Of a DNA stretch of 64,000 bases, positions 47,975 to 61,373 are shown one piece after another. A program made the position numbers and the translations under genes. Source of the DNA: Coptis chinensis. Lineage: Eukaryota > Streptophyta > Magnoliopsida > Ranunculales > Ranunculaceae. The notes beneath the pieces are model-generated. The model did not search any database and had not been told where the DNA came from. It saw only the letters and a program-made list of their open reading frames with translations. The DNA is taken from positions 72,157,501 through 72,221,500 of the forward strand of contig CM027381.1 in assembly GCA_015680905.1 (NCBI GenBank), given 5' to 3'. The first letter of the stretch is position 1; each line of letters begins with the position of its first letter.

Positions 47975-50900
47975 GTTTTAGATCTATAAGGCTTTACTCT
48001 CATTCCACTAAGCTACGTCATAGGAAATCTTGGTGCTTAATTTTGTTTGATGGTGCATTCCATGTTAATTATTTGTGGAAAGACCCACAACTTTTTAGAT
48101 TATTGATATATGGGAAACTGCATGTAAATACATATATATCACTTTTAAGTCTAGGGAATCTGACTTTAAAAGACCCACGTTTTAAAACAAATTTTTACAA
48201 ACCTGTTTTCAAAAATTTGTTTGGGGGTGGGGTGTTTGGTTTTTCCATGCTTGATCACTAAACTTCCTATTCTTACCCCCACCTCACTCCCTTGATAAAT
48301 AAAAAAAAAAACGTTTTCCACTCCAAGTTTTACCTTCTTTTTGCTCTAAACTCCGGTTTGGCCGCTTTGTCGAGTCGAGCACGCGCCTTTTACTTTTTTT
48401 GAAGAATTTTGTCGAGGCGACAGCCTAAGGCGACCGCCCTCAGCTACTGGACCTAGAAGAGCGACCGCCCTCATACCTCTTTGGACCTGAAGCGCGACCG
48501 GACCCCTCATATCATGCGGCGACTTCGGCACCGCCTAGTTGGCTTCTAGTTGGCGCTTGCCGCCGACTTCCGTCGACCGGAAAAATTCCAGTTTTCAGCG
48601 GGTTGTTCGGTTCATTCGCAGCTGTTCTAGAGCGTAGTTCGAGATGACATCTCCTATAATAATACGGAACAGTCTTTCAAAGATATGTTTCAAAGCACTA
48701 CTTATGGTGCTTGGTTTTGTGAGGTGATCACACACACGAATTTGGGAACCGCTTATGGTTCTTGCTAGCATTTGTTCTTGGACTTGCCATGCCCGCTGAA
48801 ATACAAGACCCATGGTGCTATTGGGTAGATAATATGTATGTCTACACTTATGAGTTTTGCATGAGTCGTATGGGTATGGGGCATTTTCCGTATCGAGGAC
48901 CAAGGGGAATATAACGTCGCCCTTGGTAGCCTGTCCATGAACATAGGAACTGTTATGTTTTGGATCATGCTAAACATTTTAGGGGAATGACATTTTTCTG
49001 CTGTGAATGATGCCACTTGCAGCGTCTTCCTTGCTTTAGCCACGGGACGTATGTGCCATGACCTTCCCAGAACTTTGATGTCTAGTTTAGCACGAGCCCA
49101 TCGCATGAGGCATAAGTATCTTCTTATGCCTATATTAGTTTGCCGTATTATACTATGTTTCTTCCCTATTTTTTGTGCCCGTTTCACGGATTTGGGTTAG
49201 TCGACATTGTGAGATCCACCAATTCTATTATTCGATCTTTCCGTGCAATGACTTGGCAAGGGTGGAGGATACAACCTCATCAGGTTGCACCTTACACCCC
49301 ATCCGACCAAGTGGCGCTTAACAGGTTAGGATCCATAGATGATAAATGGCGGCAAGCTTGGCAAATTATAATGGCATGGCGGGGATGCGAAGGAACCTCA
49401 CTTCTTTATAGAAGAGGAGGATGACGAGTAAATTTGGAGTGGAGGTAGTTTTTAGTTTCGTTAGTGTAATCCGCTTATGTCCCAAGCAATTTAATTTGTT
49501 AACCCCATAATGGGTGGAACTCTTATAGAGTTGGCGTCGGTTTACTTTTCTATATTAGTATGTTATAACCTTGTTTTGCAGATGTTCCAGAATTTCACGC
49601 GTTTCCATGGTATTTTTCCTACCCTCTCTATTTAAATACTTTGAGGACAAAGCATGTTTCTTGTTTGGGGGCATAGAAACACGTGTAATTAAGGCATCTG
49701 TTAGGATATAGATATGTATAATATGCATTTGTTTTCAAGTTAAAAATTTCAAAAATATAAATAAATAAGTTTATGCTATACACTTAGGAATATTGGTGTT
49801 GTTTTCTTTCTCTATGCTCTTAACAATCTAGAAGTCTCACGTAGCTTTTGCATCAGAATAATTGTTAGAAACTTAGGTTAATATGTAGGTAATAATCTTT
49901 GCATCTATCTATAAATATATTACATGAGTTTCTATGATTGTTAGTAGTAAGTTTCTGAAATCTAGGCTAGAGTACTTATTCTACAAATCTGTGGAGAATA
50001 TAGCCTAAAAGCCTTATATGAAGCGAAATATTTGAGAAATGACACAAGGGAGAAGTAAAATCGGATAGAGAAATCACATGTCCACTTGCTTGATCACTAT
50101 GCCATATCCTAAAAGCGAGAATTTAGGCCCTCTTTGGATCGATATAGCCAAAAATTCAAACCTATGAATTATTTTCCGCTAGTAAGCCCCTCCCGAGCCT
50201 TTCTTTAGCCTTCCATAAACCACAATTCCTTTTACCCTGTTACAAAAACAAAACAAAATAAAAAATTCAACTTACCCAATCTAGAATAAGTCTAAGAATA
50301 GAATGAGTGAAGAAAGAAGAAGAGAAAAAAACCGTGTAAACAAAAAAAAATTAGTTAGTTGCTTGAGGAAAAGAAAAGAAGTTTCCATCCAAAGAAAAAG
50401 AAAAGAAAAAAAAAATATAAATAAATAAAAACTCCAAAAATAGAATAAAAGGGAGTCAAAAGCCAAAGAAAAGAAAAAGAAAAAATATGGCTAAGGATGG
50501 AAACAAAGTATAGAAGCAAAAGAAAATAACAAGGTTTTCTCTAAGTTACATAATATGAAGACTCTATTATCTCGGACTTGTCCTTTTGTATATCCATTTC
50601 CTTCCTTCGAAACCATCTCCTAATCCCCGCAACACCTAATAAAAGACCTCTAGCTCAATTAGGAATAGGTTAGTGTGATAGTAAGTGGCGGATGTGTTTG
50701 ATCGACTCGAGGCTTCTGTTTGTCATTGAGATTGTAAGGTAAAGTGTGCCCACCGCATTACCGGAGTAGTGAAAACTTGAGTGGAAAAATCAGAGTGGTT
50801 TTGTCTTGACATTTATGTGAGGACCTACTTAGGGACGCTATTCGAAGTTTTCAAAACGGACCTGCTATTACATTTCATAGTATTACTCATTGTTATATGT

Positions 50901-51249
50901 TTATTTTAGATGATTGATTATTATGCATATATTAGCTTAGGGTTATGACTGGGTTATTCTTATGTATTTGCTAGTGAGATGTATAGATAGTTGAGACATG
51001 AATGAGAAAACAATAGTTTTATTTCTTAGTCGTTGTAGTATAGATGAAGTTTGTGAGTACCTTCACTGGAAAACTCTCACGAGGCTATAACTCGTCCCCT
51101 AGGGAATTCCTAGTGGTTTAAGGCCTTGTTGCATATGGTCAATGCAATCGCACTCAGCGAAACGAGAGTAGATAGAACTCCATTTTTGGTCACTTATTCT
51201 AATTTCTCATCTTTGCTTGAGGACAAGCAAAATGCTGTTTGGGGGTGGT
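47975..51249 (+). other. 3' interior 2
   Basis: Copy of 39456-42754: CG-rich words at 48360-48570, the decayed MTSPIIIPEQSFKDMF frame from 48642 to 49425, then AT-rich sequence to the polypurine tract at 51239-51249. No RT or integrase. Confidence 0.55.
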
Positions 51250-52370
51250 TGATAAGAGCCCAAAACTGTAGTTTTAACCCCTTAGCAGTCATACTTTTAG
51301 ACCAATTATGTGAGTAATAAGTAAGAGTTAATACTGATTACGTGTTTTTATGTATTTCAGGCTTCAAAGTCAATTATGTGCAGGAATGTGCCACTTTGAT
51401 GAGATAAAGGAGCAATGGTTGGTTACTAAGGAGTTCGGTGATTAAAGGCCAAGATTCAAGAAGACAAAGCCTTTGTAAAGCCTGGTCAAAAGATGAAAAG
51501 TCAAAGTCCACGCAGGCAGAAACAGTGCACAAAGACAGCAGAACTTCCGAAGACCATATCTTTGGACTCAGACCTTGGAATTGGGCCTACCTTATGTCAA
51601 AACGACCGGCTCGGAAAGAGCTTTCCAATGGACCAAGCCTTGACCCAATCAGAGGAGCAGAAGTGGACGAAACATCTGTCGAAGACAACTGCAGCTGAGG
51701 AGCCCATTTTGGACTAAAGAAATTGGGTTTTGGGCCCGATTTTCCGGCCCAAAACATGGCTCCAAGCCCATGCACGATTTTTGGATCACGGAAGTATAAA
51801 AACAAAAGCTTGACTCTTTGTTAATGGCAGTTAGGTTAGGAAGCTAATGTTAATGGAGTTTAGGGTTAGAATAATTTTTAGATCTAGAATTAAATCTTCA
51901 TTTTAATTAGTTTTCACTCCCCTTGTTTTAATTTAAAGTATTAAAATATTGTTATTGCTTCATTAGATAAATAAAGTAGTTTATTATTGATCAAATTCGA
52001 TTTTGTCATTTATCTATTGCTTAGATCTAATTTCATTTCTTGGTTGTTAGTCATTTCGTAGTTATTGATGTTAGATTTTAATTATTGTTTGTTAAATTTC
52101 ATAAAGTTAGAATCTTTAGATTTAGTTGTCTTAAATTTATAATTAGTTTTAGTTTAAACACCAAACACATCACTCACCATTGTTCCTTGTGTTGGATCAA
52201 TTGAATTTGTTTAAGTCTTGAGAATTAAGAGTGGAACGAATTCCTTACTCATTATATTGCATGAATATGTTTTGAGAGTAAGAAGAATTGATTTAAACGT
52301 AAGAACGGTAGGATTACGTATTAGTGTTGTTAACATTAATATTAGGATTTTACTGTTTTTAAGGTTATCA
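51250..52370 (+). repeat. LTR 3 of the Athila-like array
   Basis: 1121 bases, ends GTTATCA then AGATG. It differs from LTRs 1 and 2 near 51508-51545 and in its last 45 bases. Confidence 0.9.
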
Positions 52371-52769
52371 AGATGACGCACATGTTTTACAAGCAAGATG
52401 AAGATTGAAGTATTCTACAGTTAAGGGGAGACACATGGCTATCTTGTGTAGCGTATCAACAGGGAGGTCAATCAGATGAAACCGATCATATTCTCCAGTG
52501 TGTTCCTTCATGATTGACATGTTTTTCTTCGTTCTCTCTATCTTTAGATGCTCCTTGATGGTTGGTATTCCATGATGTTCATTGTTGGGCACAAACCAAA
52601 TGGGTGAAAAAACAGGAAGCTTTAAATCAGGACACAACAAATAAGTTAGGAGACTCTCATCTTCCAAATCAAACACACAAAAACCCTCATAAAAATGAAC
52701 ATAGTCGATAAGTTTTGACAGGATTAGTGTTGAAGAAGGTTGATTGCTGCTTGTAGTTTGCGTTAGCAT
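52371..52769 (-). pseudogene. F-box/DUF295 gene, N-terminal part (split by the Athila array)
   Basis: The minus-strand frame contains the F-box segment HLIDLPVDTLHKIAMCLPLT followed by LACKTCASS at the insertion point. The upstream part (VFDLEDESLLTYLLCPDLKL, IWFVPNNEHHGIP) looks DUF295-like as well, suggesting that a neighbouring gene copy is fused or that the true start is internal, near the F-box. The rest of the gene is at 33365-34223. Confidence 0.78.
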
Positions 52770-53440
52770 CTAATTACCGAATATATTTTGTTTTCCTTTG
52801 AGGTGCAATAGAATTTTAGTTGAGACAATATTTTGTATTTTCAATTGTAATTATAATTAAAGCATTGTTTAAAAGAAATTTATAACTTAATCATATTTGT
52901 GAATTTTTGTAATGAAGAGGACTTTTGTTGACTTTAAAATTTTGAATTGGTTTCAAATTATTGGAATAATTAAACAGATTATGATTTTTTGGACGTTGAG
53001 AGTGCATCACACCTTGAAAATCAAAAAGTCATGAACAAATATTGTTTTTCCGATTTTGTCGAAATTCGGAGTCACTGAAAAAATGACGCCCTTTTACCAA
53101 AAAATGAATTCTCACTTAGTCAAAACCATAAGCAGGAGCTCCTATCAAGTGCTGTAAATCGAAACTCATAAAATGGTAACTTGTAAAAATATGTCTCCAT
53201 GTAATGATTTATTCACAACAATATGAATACTTATTGGAAGTCATGGAAGCAACAAAAAGTTGATTGAAAAGATAGAATATAGAAAGCAAAAATATACCAA
53301 AACCATATGAGTAGAAGTTTCTATCAAGGAATGTAACAACATTTTTCAGATCAGTACATGATGAGCCATTTGATCATACATAAGTAATATTGTAACATTG
53401 AAGCAGAAGTAAAAAAACAATATAAGGCATGCATAAAAAC
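52770..53440. other. No gene seen
   Basis: AT-rich. Two related words at 53120-53155 and 53310-53335 (CCATAAGCAGGAGCTCCTAT and CCATATGAGTAGAAGTTTCT) suggest a small local duplication. The exon of the epimerase relic that should follow 53449 was not found. Confidence 0.4.
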
Positions 53441-53448
53441 AGTGATGC

Positions 53449-54060
53449 CTTATATCAGACACAGAGAAATAGGTATGATATGCAAACATGAATGTAAAAG
53501 GTTTTCCATCAGTAGTAGTAATCCTAATGTGGGATGTCAACATCAAATCTCCTCCAGGTCCTAGGGTTACTCTCAGATGAAGTTCATAATTGCAAGTAAC
53601 TACACCATATCATATTCACTAACTAATTAATGTAAATAAATACATACAAAAGAGCTTCACAGTTTCATGCAAGGAACAACCATGATATAACCTTTACCAA
53701 AAAAGAATGTAATGCTATGAAAGGTTACAAATAAAAAGTTGCCTAGTTGCAAGGCCACCTTTTCATATGTTCTTTAGAGGGCTTAAAAATCAACTCAACA
53801 ACAGCCTTATTGGAGCTGGTGGTGGATCAGTGTCAATGCTCCAAAACATGTTCCTTGCAAATCCATGTTTGTCAAGAGATCCAAGATTCGAAAACTATAT
53901 AAGCATATCACATTTGTTTGAGAAAAATAAAATAAAATAAGAGATGATGATGATTACGATGTAACTAAAAGCACACGCCTACGGAAAGCAAATTGAAATG
54001 CCACCACAAATAGCTTTAGGAGGCATGAAATTAGCCTAGACATAGCCTCCACGAAGCTTT
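53449..54060 (-). pseudogene. Glucose-6-phosphate 1-epimerase gene fragment, three exons
   Basis: Three minus-strand exons match the plant family: 54060-53983 (FMPPKAICGGISICFP), 53894-about 53750 (NLGSLDKHGFARNMFWSIDT, then after a frameshift FKPSKEHMKRW) and about 53600-53449 (LHLRVTLGPGGDL, TTTDGKPFTFMFAYHTYFSV, SDI). The enzyme interconverts alpha and beta glucose 6-phosphate. The N-terminal and C-terminal exons are missing. The acceptor before the last exon is AA instead of AG, and the donor after SDI is GC. This makes it a relic, either a decayed host gene or a captured piece. Confidence 0.75.
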
Positions 54061-54985
54061 CCAAAAGTAAAGACAAATTAGAGAATAACAAGAGAAGTTA
54101 GAAATACTAACCAATGACAGCCAAAAGAGTATGTTTCTTCCATTTGTTCTCTCGATCAATTCAACTTGAGTTTCTCTTCCACTCTCAATAAACACAAAAT
54201 CTTGAAAATATTTCTCTCTTTCTCATCCATGTTTTAAGTAGACAGATCGAGCAAGATTTTATTATGACTGAAAGTTGTTCTGGTACAGGGCCAACGACTT
54301 CCATGTTTTCCCAAGTCCCTTTAAAAGGTTAATATTTGAGTGGCATGTATTGGACATCCAAGATTTTACCATGCGTATAAGTAATATGCACTTCAATTGT
54401 GATCTACATGGAAGTTATCTGCAAGATCAAAAGAAGATTCAAAGTTGACGAATAGAAACTATGTATTGGCCAAGTAAATAGCGTGTAACTACCCCAATCC
54501 ATATGGATAACATCACAACATTAATGAAACAATCACTACTTCAAGTCCACTTTAAGTAGTGAAAAACATTCTAAAAAAAGCAAACTTTTGAGATATACTT
54601 TATTTTAGGTTAAACAAAGTGAGGTCCAAAAGAAAAGAATCTTCCTACCATTAATAATAGAAAAATTAACAAAACAAAGTAAGTTGAAAAAATCTCGGCC
54701 TGATTACAACCTCTGGTAGCCAATACTTATTAGGTCAATATCATTAGCTAAGTTAGAACATGGCAACAATCTAATTAGAAATATTCAAGCAAAGCTACTT
54801 ACGGTGTTAAACAACATATTTTTTCTACACTTTTTCTTACCAAAATATAATAGCTTAGAAGAAACTTACATTATAGATCAGAGAACATTGGACCACATTC
54901 ATGATAATCTTAAATTGAAGGTAATTTTAGTCTATAAATTTTGAGTACCCATGCATAACAAACGTCATAACGCTATATCAAAATA
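54061..54985. other. No gene seen
   Basis: AT-rich. A minus-strand piece near 54110-54230 (QVELIERTNGR) looks weakly protein-like but no family is recognised. Confidence 0.35.
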
Positions 54986-54995
54986 GGACATACCT

Positions 54996-55326
54996 AACGG
55001 TAAAAAACCATTACTAAAAATATTTGTAACGGTTTTTTTTGCATCACAGTTTGGGCGTTGCTAATTCGTTATTAATATTCGTAACGGTTCATAACCGTTA
55101 CATAATTATTTATTGTAACGGTTTTTTCCATAACTAAAAATATTTGTTAACGGTTTTCTTTGCTCAATTGTGTTACTCTTTTGTAACAGTTTTATAAAGT
55201 TAGTAACGCTTTTTTGTGTTACTGATTTATAAAATTTGTAACGGTTAATTTTCTTTTGGTAACGGTTTTGCCGCTTCGTAAGTGTTACTCATTGCAAAAA
55301 TTCGTTACGGTTTTCTACCGTTACAA
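54996..55326. repeat. Left TAACGG/CCGTTA array
   Basis: About ten occurrences of GTAACGGTT, AACCGTTAC or close variants in 330 bases, in both orientations, some forming small hairpins (GGTTCATAACC). Confidence 0.65.
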
Positions 55327-55857
55327 AACTATTCCATATGTAAAAAAAAATAATTTCCCCAAAACCACCATGTTTGGGAGACTTCTGAACCTGCATAAAG
55401 ATGCCCCCACTTATTGGATATTCTGCAATCGTCCATAACATAAACAAAAAATCTCACAAGTATATCCAATCACATAATCTTTTATTAAAATAACATCACC
55501 AAAACCTATTTCATAAATAGGACTTGCCACGAATGAAATACACATTGTTTTCCAATAAATGGGACTTGTTTTAAACTCAAGCTCTCAAAACGTCATTTGT
55601 ACAGAACTCCCATCTTCAGTAGTTGCAAACATCAGGGGATGACTTTGGGATGGTATCATCAGAAAAGTCCCTTTCATCATATACACTAATAAAAATAAAT
55701 AAAATAGAGTCAAGCAATAGAAAACAAATATGTATAGATATATACTTATATCCTATTCTTAAGTAGTAGCTCCTTATACTCAAACTACGGAATTCAGAAA
55801 AGAGAGTATAGTAGCATACTAGTAACAATAGAAGTATAGTATAGACATGAAAGTTTA

Positions 55858-56480
55858 TGTAACACCCCAAAACCCTATAACCTTGTCAGACACCTTGACG
55901 AAAGACATAAAAATTTCGGCAGAGTCTCCATTGTATTTTCAACATTTCATAGATATAAATCCTGTCATAACCTGAAAATCAAATAATATACTTCCATAAC
56001 ATATATTAAAACCTCATACCTCGGTCGTAAACCCAACTACTCAAATATATATTGATTCATAGAACCAGCTACTTAATCATCTCGACCAATGCTAGTTAAG
56101 TTAAATAACCAATCCTCGAATCAAAAGGACACCATAAATTATATACCAAAATTAAAATGAAAACAATATATACATCACTTCCACTTATATCAGTGTTATA
56201 CACTTCTATTAGTTCCAATCAGAGATACCACACTTCGAATATATATACACCATACCTTCACACTACTCACATACCTATCTTCCAAAACAAAACTCGTGAA
56301 TATTCCAACATCCGCATACAATTGTCACATATGAAACTAAAGAAAACCACACAAAGACCTTACCTTTCATTAACTGCTAGGTCTCCTATTGTTGCTTTAC
56401 ATCTACGTTCCGGAACGCTAAAGCTAGTTCCTCACTCGGAGGCATTTTAGTTCCTTATTCCTATAACAAAATAACTAAAG
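55858..56480 (+). repeat. LTR-like fragment starting TGTAACACCCC
   Basis: TGTAACACCCCAAAACC followed by TTTCGGCAGAGTCTCC resembles the LTR start of plant chromovirus (Tekay/Del-type) elements. I see no internal region or target duplication. It could be a solo LTR piece nested in the TAACGG-bounded segment. Confidence 0.35.
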
Positions 56481-56940
56481 TAACATATACACGATTATAC
56501 ACAATAACTACATTTAACATTACTTTTACCTTTAACCGAGTTAGTTTCATAGGGTAGACATAACACAAAATACCAGTCCAATAAACACAAAAAGTCAGAA
56601 CCAACTCATTCACTTAATCAAGGACAAAGATCAAACCATGCTTGCTCAGTCAAAACCCATAAAATAATTACACCAAAAGAAATGACACTATCATGCTAGC
56701 TTATTCATGATTATGCAAGTACAAGGTCAATCTAAATCAAAGTCTCTACACAAATATACTCACCATGCCATGCTTGGATTTTGGATTTCTTTTCCCCGAA
56801 AACTTTCATCTACAAATCACCGCCACTGATAATACATAATTTCTATATATGCATCATTATTGGTTTCTAAATAGTTCCCTTAACAAAAGCTAAAATCAGC
56901 TCAATGATCCAAGAAAAAAAAAGCACTACACCAAGTATCA

Positions 56941-57709
<769 letters not shown>

Positions 57710-59510
57710 TTAATCTAAAAATAAAATATCTAATTGCCCAAAAAAAAGTAAAACCCCTAAATACATGTTTAGCCTTCCTTTGATTAGGTCTGATTAGCAA
57801 CAGAAGAAAACTTCTGCCACATAATCTTGATAGACTGCTACAAGAATATAGCCTCACCTCAATTAGATGAACTATGAGAATTAATAATGGATGACGACAC
57901 ATAAAAAGTATAACATCTCATATAGAAAATAGAATGTCTCATGTGTTGTTTCCTTGGATTAGTTTGGGATGGTGTCAAATGGATTGATTTGCTCAAAGTG
58001 GTCGGACTATAACAGAAGGAATCAACTGACAAGCAGAAAAAGATGATATGATTTGTGCACAAGAAATTGTTCCACATTAAAGAAGTGTAAAACACACAAG
58101 CTTAAGAGAAGAAGCAATTTAGGCAAAGTGAACTCTATTTCCAGAATTTCAATGGAAAGGATTTTGGGGTGGGAACTGTTTTGGGGTATAACCCCAACTT
58201 TAGGAACAAAAATAAAATTAGATCTAACTACGCCGGCCATGAATCAATACTTGACTAAGTGAAAGAAAACAAATATGAAAGCACTTACTTTGGCCACGAC
58301 TTAATGCCTAAATTCAGCCAACATACAAAACTACGGTTTCATTCAGATGGATCCCTTCCACCTACAAAGGCTGAAGAACACCATATAGGCAACCCTATCA
58401 CAATCTTCTCTATCACTCCATTAATAAACTCTCTCCCTTCAAGTGTTAGCTTTCATAAGGAATTAACTAGATGAGTCAAAAGTAATTACAACCTCACTTT
58501 TATGACCTAAACACATAGAATGCGAAGCACATTATCTGGCACAAGTTAAGCATCTAGAAAACACGTTTGAGTCAAATCATTAAACATGTTGCAGATGTAA
58601 AAGGAGAACAATCTGCTCATAAATTTAAATAAGTATCCCCAATCAAAATTGCATTAAGCAAAATCTGTCAAAATATATGATTAAGTAACCCCAATCAAAT
58701 ATGAATTTGTAACCAAATATTTCAATCAAAATATAAGCTTGAAAATGAAAATATGAAAAATCTTTAATAAAAGAACCATCACTGAATCTAATAATGTACA
58801 TTCATAAACTCGGTCAACCACATACGTGTTAAGTTTAGAAGATACTCACACGAGACTTGTGGAGGATGGGTAGAAAATTTTAAACTTTTCACCAAGGTTC
58901 CACTTCTCTGCAAAAGCCCTTCAATATTCAGCAATGATCAGTAGCTGACCTACAATCATAAAAGATCAGCAACAACACCAAATCAAAATCAAAACGGACA
59001 GAGGAAAAAAAAAATTGAAACCAAGTATATTAAAATTAAACAACTCTGGTAAGTGTTTTGTCTGACTAAGAGATCAAAACAAAACAAGATTTATGGCAGT
59101 TAAGAAGAAAACTTAGAGCTCTTCAACAACCAACACAAAACCTTAATACACAAAACCTTAATTCCAAAATTGAAAATTGGAGCGACAAAATCGATAGTTC
59201 TTATCATAAACACAGTAATTCGTTTTCCAACGCATCCTCTCAAACCCTAAGTATGCAAAAACAAAAACGAGCATTTAAATGAAAAGGAAGACGAAAAAAA
59301 TCCAGATTTTCACAACGTCTAAACAAATAAAGAAGAAAAGAGAGACAATCAGAATAAAGAAAGAACCTTTATCTATAAGACATAGCGGTCATGATTTGAG
59401 CAGCCCTTTATCTGATAAACTGACGAGAGGGAGATGAGCATGGGCTTCAGACTCACTAGGCTTTAGCTTTGGAATTATGTTTCTTTTTTATTTTATTTCT
59501 AATTTTTGAC

Positions 59511-59690
59511 ATTTCCAACGGCAAGCATGTGTTAGTATACCGTAAGAAAATAATTAAACTAATTGTTCGATATTCACAAACGAAAAACTATGATTGCTTA
59601 CGCTTACCTACCGTTAGCACACTACTAACGGTTGGAAACCGTTAGAATGTCAAAATTGTGTGCGTTACAAAATCACCCAAATGGTGTAGT
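59511..59690. repeat. Right TAACGG/CCGTTA array and CACTA-like end
   Basis: CTAACGGTTGGAAACCGTTA is a perfect hairpin with more CCGTTA and AACGG words around it. The last bases GGTGTAGTA are CACTA-like when read on the other strand. Confidence 0.55.
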
Positions 59691-59782
59691 ATATATAACA
59701 TAGGTTGAGCTTCAACATGCCTACCAATCCAGCAATTCTATGAAAGATTAGCAAAACCTATACTAATTAAAAACTGTGTAAG

Positions 59783-59830
59783 AGCATCCCAGTAGTATAC
59801 TCAAATCTCAAATTTGAGTGGATTATTAAT
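59783..59830 (+). repeat. Decayed end of the PMD/Harbinger-like family
   Basis: TAAGAGCATCCC followed by AGTAGTATACTC and CAAATTTGAG resembles the 28744 and 63565 ends (GAGCATCTCTAGG, GTAGTATACTC, CAAATTTGA). No partner end was identified. Confidence 0.45.
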
Positions 59831-61140
59831 CTCATAAGCACCCCTGATGGTTCCCTTCTACCACTCATGTTCCCAGGCATTTTGTGAATTTCCATGGTTT
59901 ATCACACTGGTATGATTTCTTAGTCAAAGGTGTTCACGTACTATGAAAGTGAGTTGTTGGAAATGCAATCTACTCCATTAGTAAAATGGTAATAACATTG
60001 CATGTGAAACACCACATTTTCTTAACCACAAGTGCACTTCAAGAAATTGTTCAAAAGAAGTATATGGTGCTAGTCAGTTAACTACCATAACATTTCCATA
60101 TCACAAAGTTTGGAAGCTGTTATAAAATAGGATCAATTCATAGTAAAAAAATGTAATCATTTTGTTGATCTTATTGCAAGTTAGCCAAGAGCTAAAGAAA
60201 AATAAAAAGAAAATTTGTAAAAAGAAAACGTCGTTGCTAAACTAACCGAAGCACCCAAATTTTAAAAATAGGAAACGCTGTTATGAGTTATGACAACTTA
60301 AGCTTTTAAATGTTGTTACGTGCTAACCAAGTTGGGCATACATGCATATAGCAGCTTGAGATGCCAAGAACCAATATTGTATCTACTGACTTTTAATAGC
60401 ATGAAAAATAAAGTAGACTAACACCACATCACATGAATTTATAAAGGAAGAAAAAGGAAATGTACCTAGCTAGAGTATGTTCCTCGTGGTTTAATATTTT
60501 TCCTCATCCTCAGCAAATCTAATCAAGGTAAAAACATTGGGTTCCTAGCAAGACTTCTGTGTAATTTCTTTCAAGCTCATGTTTGTTAATCGCTTTTCTA
60601 TCTTGTTCCATTTAACTGTGCCTTCCTAATCCCAATTGCTCAAGTCTTTAGAACTATCATACATTAGGCAAAATACTAAGCATACTAAGAACACCAATTT
60701 CACTGGTAAACTGAATAGACACCATGTAAATAAGATGTTTGTAAGGATTTCTAAATCACAACAAAACAAATTTATCCAAAAAAAAAACATTTGAAATTGC
60801 AAACCTCAATTTGATTGCAATTTTTTTTACCTAACTCTGCTGGATTGGAAGAGGAACCTTGATGCCAAAAATTAGGATAGAGAGTTTTATACAGGGAGTT
60901 GAGAGAAGCTAAGTTAGTAACCGATCAAATACATTACTTAGTCATGCTCTACTTTAACTCTATTGAGTAATTGCATGGTAGTGGAGCAACATAAGGTAAC
61001 AATCACTAGTGCTCTAATGGTTGTACTAATAGTGTCTTGATTAATCTAATCATTTTTTTGGTGAAGAACAAGAAAACTTTGGAGGTAGTAATTGGGGAGA
61101 GGATACGCCATTGGATGCAAGTCCGTTTGAGTCTATTAGA
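59831..61140. other. No gene seen
   Basis: AT-rich, no frame of note and no clear repeat structure. Confidence 0.45.
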
Positions 61141-61310
61141 GGCCCAAGCCCACAAACCCGGTCTTTAATATCGTTTTAATGTGTTAACGCACAACCGATT
61201 ACACTTAATCAATTAAACCCAATAGTTAAGAATTATTTTCTGTTTTTATTCCAACTTTAATGAATTCAAAATCTGTTAAACCATGAACAGTTCACTTGAA
61301 TTAATAAATA
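61140..61310 (+). repeat. Longest copy of the unclassified dispersed repeat
   Basis: AAGCCCACAAACCC, TTTTAATGTGTTAAC and ATTAAACCCAATAGTTAAGA link the pieces at 23105-23175 and 33060-33180 in one run. Confidence 0.42.
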
Positions 61311-61373
61311 TGTAATCTGTTAGGCCAATAAAAAATATAGGTATGTATGTATATATGGATCTGACAGTATGGA

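Larger units (their letters stand above)
34224..52370 (+). mobile_element. Athila-like Ty3/gypsy array: LTR-interior-LTR-interior-LTR
   Basis: Three LTRs (34224-35350, 42755-43882, 51250-52370), all starting TGATAAGAGCCCAAAACTG and ending in TTATCA, separate two nearly identical interiors (35351-42754 and 43883-51249). A single AGATG target duplication surrounds the whole block. The interiors contain gag and protease of the Athila type but no RT, RNase H or integrase, so the element is non-autonomous. This structure is expected from unequal recombination between LTRs of two copies. It lies in the middle of an F-box gene. Confidence 0.9.

Noticed and set aside
53595-53615. ACTACACCAT as the left end of the TAACGG-bounded element
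   Set aside because: It is inside the epimerase relic's intron and matches only ten bases of the right end, with no array beside it.
59783-61016. A full 1.2-kb Harbinger-like element ending at TGCTCTAATGG near 61010
   Set aside because: The proposed right end shares only GAGCA; no subterminal similarity, so only the left end is reported.
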